Shown piece after piece: positions 60,238 through 64,000 of a stretch of DNA of 64,000 nucleotides. The DNA is taken from positions 1,178,001 through 1,242,000 of the forward strand of contig NZ_CP035926.1 in NCBI RefSeq assembly GCF_004214815.1, in the 5' to 3' direction. Position 1 is the first letter of the stretch, and each line of letters starts with the position of its first letter. The DNA is from Aliarcobacter thereius LMG 24486. Lineage in GTDB: Bacteria > Campylobacterota > Campylobacteria > Campylobacterales > Arcobacteraceae. The notes beneath the pieces are model-generated. The model worked only from the letters and a program-made list of their open reading frames with translations, had not been told where the DNA came from and ran no database searches. A program made the position numbers and the translations under genes.

Positions 60238-60867
60238 TTAGTTTATGAACTCAACTATATCTTTAAACTCTTCTCTTAATTGCTTACTTTGTTCATTTAT
60301 TCTATATCCAAAAGGTAATACAACTGATACTTGATATTTTGTTTTATCAAGATTCAAAAGTTCTTCCAGTTTATCTTTTTCAAATCCTTCAATAGGACAA
60401 GAATCTACACCTTTTACAGCAGCAGCTGTCATCATATTTCCTAAAGCAATATAAGTTTGTCTTGCACTCCATGCAAATGTTGTTTTATCTGAAACAAAAT
60501 CATCTTTTAAATGATTTGCATATTTTTCTACATATGCTTCAACAGCCTCTTTTGGTAATCCTCTTCTATTAAACTTTCTTAATACTTCACTACTCTCTGC
60601 TTTTACATCTTTAATCTTTGCTAAGATAATCACAAGATGAGAACAAGATGTAATTTGAACTTGATTCCAACAAGCTGGTCTTAACTTCTGTTTTAACTCT
60701 TGATTAGTTATAACTAAAAATTTCCAAGGTTCTTGTCCAAAAGATGATGGAGATTTTCTACCTGCTTCTAAAATATAGTTAATAGTTTCATCACTAATCT
60801 TTTTTGTATCATCAAAAGCCTTACAAGCATGTCTAAAATCCATAGCTTCCATAAATGTTTTTTCCAT
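60238..60867 (-). CDS. NAD(P)H-dependent nitroreductase
   Basis: 209 residues, nitroreductase fold: RHACKAFDDTKKISDETINY, RKSPSSFGQEPWKFLVIT (FMN binding), TFAWSARQTYIALGNMM and GVDSCPIEGFEKDKLEEL. Resembles the NfsB/RdxA-type enzymes; RdxA in Helicobacter activates metronidazole. Flavoprotein in the cytoplasm; physiological substrate not evident. AGGAG precedes the ATG. Monocistronic. Confidence 0.92.
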   Translation of the reverse strand: MEKTFMEAMDFRHACKAFDDTKKISDETINYILEAGRKSPSSFGQEPWKFLVITNQELKQKLRPACWNQVQITSCSHLVIILAKIKDVKAESSEVLRKFNRRGLPKEAVEAYVEKYANHLKDDFVSDKTTFAWSARQTYIALGNMMTAAAVKGVDSCPIEGFEKDKLEELLNLDKTKYQVSVVLPFGYRINEQSKQLREEFKDIVEFIN

Positions 60868-61036
60868 ATTATTCTCCTAATCATAAAAGTTTTTTTATTT
60901 TTTTAAATCCTTATTATATAGTGCCAAACTTAATCCTAAAATAATTTTGTTTTGTTTTTTATAAAGATATTATTTAGGCTATTTTTTTTATTTTTTTATG
61001 TTAGAGTTCAAAATTATTTATATTTTAAGGTATTAT

Positions 61037-61936
61037 ATGGAAAATATACTATTAATTTTATTTGCTCTATTTTTGGGTTATATGTTAAATCGTCTTAATA
61101 TTATGCACAAAGATGGTTCTATTGCTTTAAATAAATTTGTACTTTATGTATCTTATCCTGCAATTGTACTTTTACAAACTCCTAAGATAAACTTCTCTTT
61201 TGATCTTATGATTCCTGTTTTAATAGCTTGGATTGTTATGACATTAAGTGCAGTTTTAATACTTTTTTTATCAAAATTATTTAATTTTACTAAAGAAGTA
61301 ACTGGAAGTTTAATGCTTGTTGCTGTTTTAACAAACAGCTCATTTTTAGGAATTCCTTTAATTGAAACTTATATGCCAGATAAAGATTTTATGCCTTATT
61401 TACTTGTATATGATCAACTTGGAACTTTTTTAGCCTTTGCTATTTATGGTACTTTTATAGTATCTATTTATACAAGTAAAACAAAAATTACATTTAAATT
61501 AATTACTATAAAAGTAATAACTTTTCCACCTTTTTTATGTTTAATTATTGCACTATTTTTTGTAGGTGTTGAATTTCATCCAACTATTACAAAAGTTTTA
61601 GAAGCTTTTGCTATCACAACTGTTCCTGTTGCTTTAGTTGCTGCTGGATTACAAATGCAACTAAAACTTCCAAAAGATGATATAAAACCTTTTTCTATTG
61701 CATTAATTATTAAACTTGTTTTTGCTCCAATTGTTGCAATTATTATTTGTAAAATATTTGGCTGGGAAGGATTAGCTAGTGATGTTTCTATACTTGAAGC
61801 TTCTATGGCTCCAATGATAACAGCAGGTGCAATAGCAGCAATGGCTGGTCTTGCTCCAAGACTTAGTTATGCAATTATTGGTTATGGTATTTTAATATCA
61901 TTTGGGACAAGTTATATTGTTTCTTTAATATTATAA
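61037..61936 (+). CDS. AEC family transporter
   Basis: About 300 residues, ten membrane segments, beginning MENILLILFALFLGYMLNRL. ATG 61037 has TAAGG 7 bases upstream and suits the AEC start; an in-frame ATG 39 bases earlier lacks a site. Motifs: NKFVLYVSYPAIVLLQTP, TNSSFLGIPL and SMAPMITAGAIA. The auxin efflux carrier family exports organic acids or related solutes. Substrate unknown. Confidence 0.9.
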   Translation: MENILLILFALFLGYMLNRLNIMHKDGSIALNKFVLYVSYPAIVLLQTPKINFSFDLMIPVLIAWIVMTLSAVLILFLSKLFNFTKEVTGSLMLVAVLTNSSFLGIPLIETYMPDKDFMPYLLVYDQLGTFLAFAIYGTFIVSIYTSKTKITFKLITIKVITFPPFLCLIIALFFVGVEFHPTITKVLEAFAITTVPVALVAAGLQMQLKLPKDDIKPFSIALIIKLVFAPIVAIIICKIFGWEGLASDVSILEASMAPMITAGAIAAMAGLAPRLSYAIIGYGILISFGTSYIVSLIL

Positions 61937-62001
61937 ACAACTATTTTACTTAAGATTAACTATATTTTAGTAATATACAAAAAAATTTAAAAAGGAAAAA
62001 A

Positions 62002-62742
62002 ATGTTAAAGCAAATAAAATTGGCTTTACTTTTATCTCTGTTTCTTGCAATATTTGCACAAGCAGATTTTATAAAGTTAAAACAAAACGAAATTTCAGAA
62101 TTTGAAAAATTAGAGCTTTTCAAAAGAGCAAATATTAAAGTTGAGAAAGGTTTTGATACAGGAACATTTTATCTTCTTAGTATAAGTGTTCAAGGGAATA
62201 AAGATGAAGTTTTTCTTACAAAAGATAAAAAATATATTATAAGTGGTTCAGTTATTGAAAGCTCAAGTGGAAAACCTCTTAAAGCTCCTGCTGATTTATC
62301 TTCTTTAAAAGGTAAAGAAGTATTTACTTATGGAAATGGGAAAGAAGAGTTAATCTTATTTACAGATCCAGAATGTCCTTATTGTAAAAAATTTGAGTCA
62401 TATTTTCCTCAATTAAAAGATAAAGTAAAAATCAAAGTATTTTTCTATCCTTTAGATTTTCATCCAAAAGCAAGAGAAATAAGTAAATATATTTTAAGTA
62501 AAAAAACAGAAAAAGAGAAGATAGATGCTTTCTTTGAGTTTGATATAGGAAGTGATTTATCAAAAGTTGATAATGCTAAATATTCAAAAACAGAAGAAGA
62601 AAGATTAAATAAACTTTTAAATGAACAAATTGACTTAGGTATAAAACTTGGTGTTCAAGGAACTCCTTCTTTATATGATAAAAATGGTCAAAATGTAATT
62701 TGGATACAACTTTTAGATAAATATGGAATTAAATTAGATTAA
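62002..62742 (+). CDS. DsbC/DsbG-like thiol-disulfide protein
   Basis: 246 residues: a signal peptide (LALLLSLFLAIFAQA), an N-terminal dimerisation-like domain and a thioredoxin fold with the active site FTDPECPYCKKFE and cis-Pro in QGTPSLYD. Periplasmic; probably isomerises or reduces disulfides. AAAAAGGA precedes the ATG. Length matches DsbC plus signal. Confidence 0.88.
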   Translation: MLKQIKLALLLSLFLAIFAQADFIKLKQNEISEFEKLELFKRANIKVEKGFDTGTFYLLSISVQGNKDEVFLTKDKKYIISGSVIESSSGKPLKAPADLSSLKGKEVFTYGNGKEELILFTDPECPYCKKFESYFPQLKDKVKIKVFFYPLDFHPKAREISKYILSKKTEKEKIDAFFEFDIGSDLSKVDNAKYSKTEEERLNKLLNEQIDLGIKLGVQGTPSLYDKNGQNVIWIQLLDKYGIKLD

Positions 62743-62866
62743 GATTTATTCTATTTTTATTTATTTTGGTTAGAATTTCAGCCTTAGGTCTCAGGTTGAG
62801 ATTCCACCATTAATTTTTTTAAATTTAATGAATGGACAAAATTAAACTATAATTTTGGAGATTCAT

Positions 62867-64000
62867 TTGAATAATCAAAATCACTGTATATCAATCTTTA
62901 CAGGAAATTTACCTCCATCAAAAGCTCTCTTTTTAAGATTAGAAAATGCATTTTTAATCTGTAATACTTATGAGATAATTGAAATTGTCTCTTTCAAAGA
63001 GTTTATTGAGACAGAACTTCGTGCTTGGGCAAGATTAAAAGGACATCTTTATTTAGGTAGAGAAAAACTAAAGAATCAATACTCTTACAAAATACAAAAA
63101 ATAGTAAAAAATGACTACCTACAAAAAGCATCATGGGGAAAAAAGATGCAAGGAATAGATACTTCCAATCCAAAATTAAAAGATTTGGATTTAAGCGATG
63201 ATATTCTTGTAAAAGCTCCTGATAATAACGGTCTTTTAACAAGAGGAATAGTTACACAAGAAAATAGCCCAATTTATGATTTTGAATTATCTTATAAGGA
63301 GCAAGTTTGGTCAAATCCTATTTCTGTTTTATATGAAGAGGGTAAAAATTTACAATGGAATGCAACAACAGATATTCCTTGGAATGAAATCCCAAATCTA
63401 AATCCTATTTTAGAAAGAGCAATTTGTCAAATTATGACTTATTTAGTAGAAAATGAATTCTCTGCTTTATATATTCCAGCAAAATTTGTTAGTAAAATAA
63501 ATCCATATTATATGGAAGTTCCCCTGTTTTTATCATCTTTAATGAATGATGAAGCAAGACATATTGAAGTTTTTACAAAACGAGCAAATGCAAATGGTGG
63601 AGGTTTTCAATACTCAAGTGAAGTTACACAAAAATCTCTTTTTTCTTTATTTAAAGAAGATGATTATATAAAAAGCTCTTTTTTACTTCATGTTATGGGG
63701 GAAGGAACTTTTGTTGATTTATTAAGTTTTTTAGAAAAATATATGCCAGATGAAGCTACAAAAAAGATTATAAGACTATCAAAAAGAGATGAAATGCGTC
63801 ATGTTGCTTATGGGATTGAACATGTAAAATCTGCCATTGAACAAAACCCAAATAGAATAAATGCTCTTAAAAATACGGCTTTTAAAAGAAAAGAGTTTAT
63901 GGATGAAGTAAATGGAGAATCATCTTTACTTATTGAGTCCCTAGCTATTTTAGCAGGAGGAAGTGATGAGCCAGATGCTTATAAAAGAGGTTTTGATTTA
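62867..64000 (+). CDS. TusA-like plus ferritin-like diiron protein, partial (C-terminus off window)
   Basis: From TTG 62867 (GGAG 6 bases upstream) the frame is open to the window end. An N-terminal TusA/sulfurtransferase-like domain (ISIFTGNLPPSKALFLRLEN ... ETELRAWARLKGH) is followed by a ferritin-like helical domain with ExxH iron ligands in NDEARHIEVF and KRDEMRHVAYG. A diiron oxygenase or oxidase is likely. 378 codons are visible. Function and exact family not determined. Confidence 0.78.
   Translation, partial: MNNQNHCISIFTGNLPPSKALFLRLENAFLICNTYEIIEIVSFKEFIETELRAWARLKGHLYLGREKLKNQYSYKIQKIVKNDYLQKASWGKKMQGIDTSNPKLKDLDLSDDILVKAPDNNGLLTRGIVTQENSPIYDFELSYKEQVWSNPISVLYEEGKNLQWNATTDIPWNEIPNLNPILERAICQIMTYLVENEFSALYIPAKFVSKINPYYMEVPLFLSSLMNDEARHIEVFTKRANANGGGFQYSSEVTQKSLFSLFKEDDYIKSSFLLHVMGEGTFVDLLSFLEKYMPDEATKKIIRLSKRDEMRHVAYGIEHVKSAIEQNPNRINALKNTAFKRKEFMDEVNGESSLLIESLAILAGGSDEPDAYKRGFDL

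Overview
The window is very AT-rich (roughly three quarters A+T by eye), uses AAGGA-type ribosome binding sites, and carries core genes in arrangements familiar from Campylobacterota. These include PpiD-like chaperone-ftsA-ftsZ, a UPF0323 lipoprotein next to a glutathionylspermidine-synthase-like gene, a Sua5-like gene beside carB, and a TusA-like/diiron gene. The best fit is an Arcobacter-group bacterium (Arcobacter/Aliarcobacter); this is inference from gene content and codon style, not a database match.

Layout. Positions 1 to about 25,900 are accessory DNA: a periplasmic caspase/WD40 lipoprotein with an LPP20-like partner, endonuclease I, a zeta toxin module, HU, a LexA-like S24 repressor divergent from a Y-family polymerase, an XRE-Fic pair, an AbiE-like nucleotidyltransferase pair, and an operon of very small membrane proteins facing an HTH gene. 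An intact IS3 element follows, then a large putative nuclease gene with a broken SMC-like ATPase gene cut by an IS remnant, unknown genes around three AT-rich palindromic repeats, a YafQ/DinJ pair, and a tyrosine integrase. This part ends at a 3' fragment of a tRNA with anticodon CAT (about 25,835-25,883).

A short junction (25,884-26,661) holds a P4-type integrase relic and a small acidic protein. From 26,662 to 39,282 lies an integrative element in tRNA-Glu(TTC): a 45-bp direct repeat of the tRNA 3' end flanks it, with its integrase just inside the left end and the intact tRNA-Glu at the right. Its cargo looks like an integrated mobilizable plasmid: a ParA-like ATPase, MobC, a possible relaxase relic, a MOBP-like nic core, five iterons spaced exactly 21 bp, HipAB, a SprT-like protease, a tRNA-Arg, a YwbE-like gene next to a duplicated ribbon-helix-helix relic, a predicted small RNA with a consensus sigma-70 promoter, and a second Y-family polymerase.

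From 39,378 to the end the DNA is dense core chromosome: Sua5-like, carB, xseB, metX, a YeeE/YedE transporter, ftsZ, ftsA, a PpiD-like chaperone, a RecD2-like helicase, an ArsC-family protein, a DEAD-box helicase with an apparent non-canonical start, UPF0323 lipoprotein, glutathionylspermidine-synthase-like ligase, acyl-CoA thioesterase, ABC-F ATPase, an LRR-like repeat protein, nitroreductase, AEC transporter, a DsbC-like protein and a partial diiron protein.

How parts fit together. The accessory half is a layered set of mobile DNA with at least five toxin-antitoxin-type modules. Several operators can be read directly as palindromes at divergent or autoregulated promoters. The most unusual material is the tiny-membrane-protein operon, the nuclease/ATPase pair, the AGTGATTAA-loop hairpins with their predicted small RNA, and the triple palindromic repeat at 21.9-22.1 kb.
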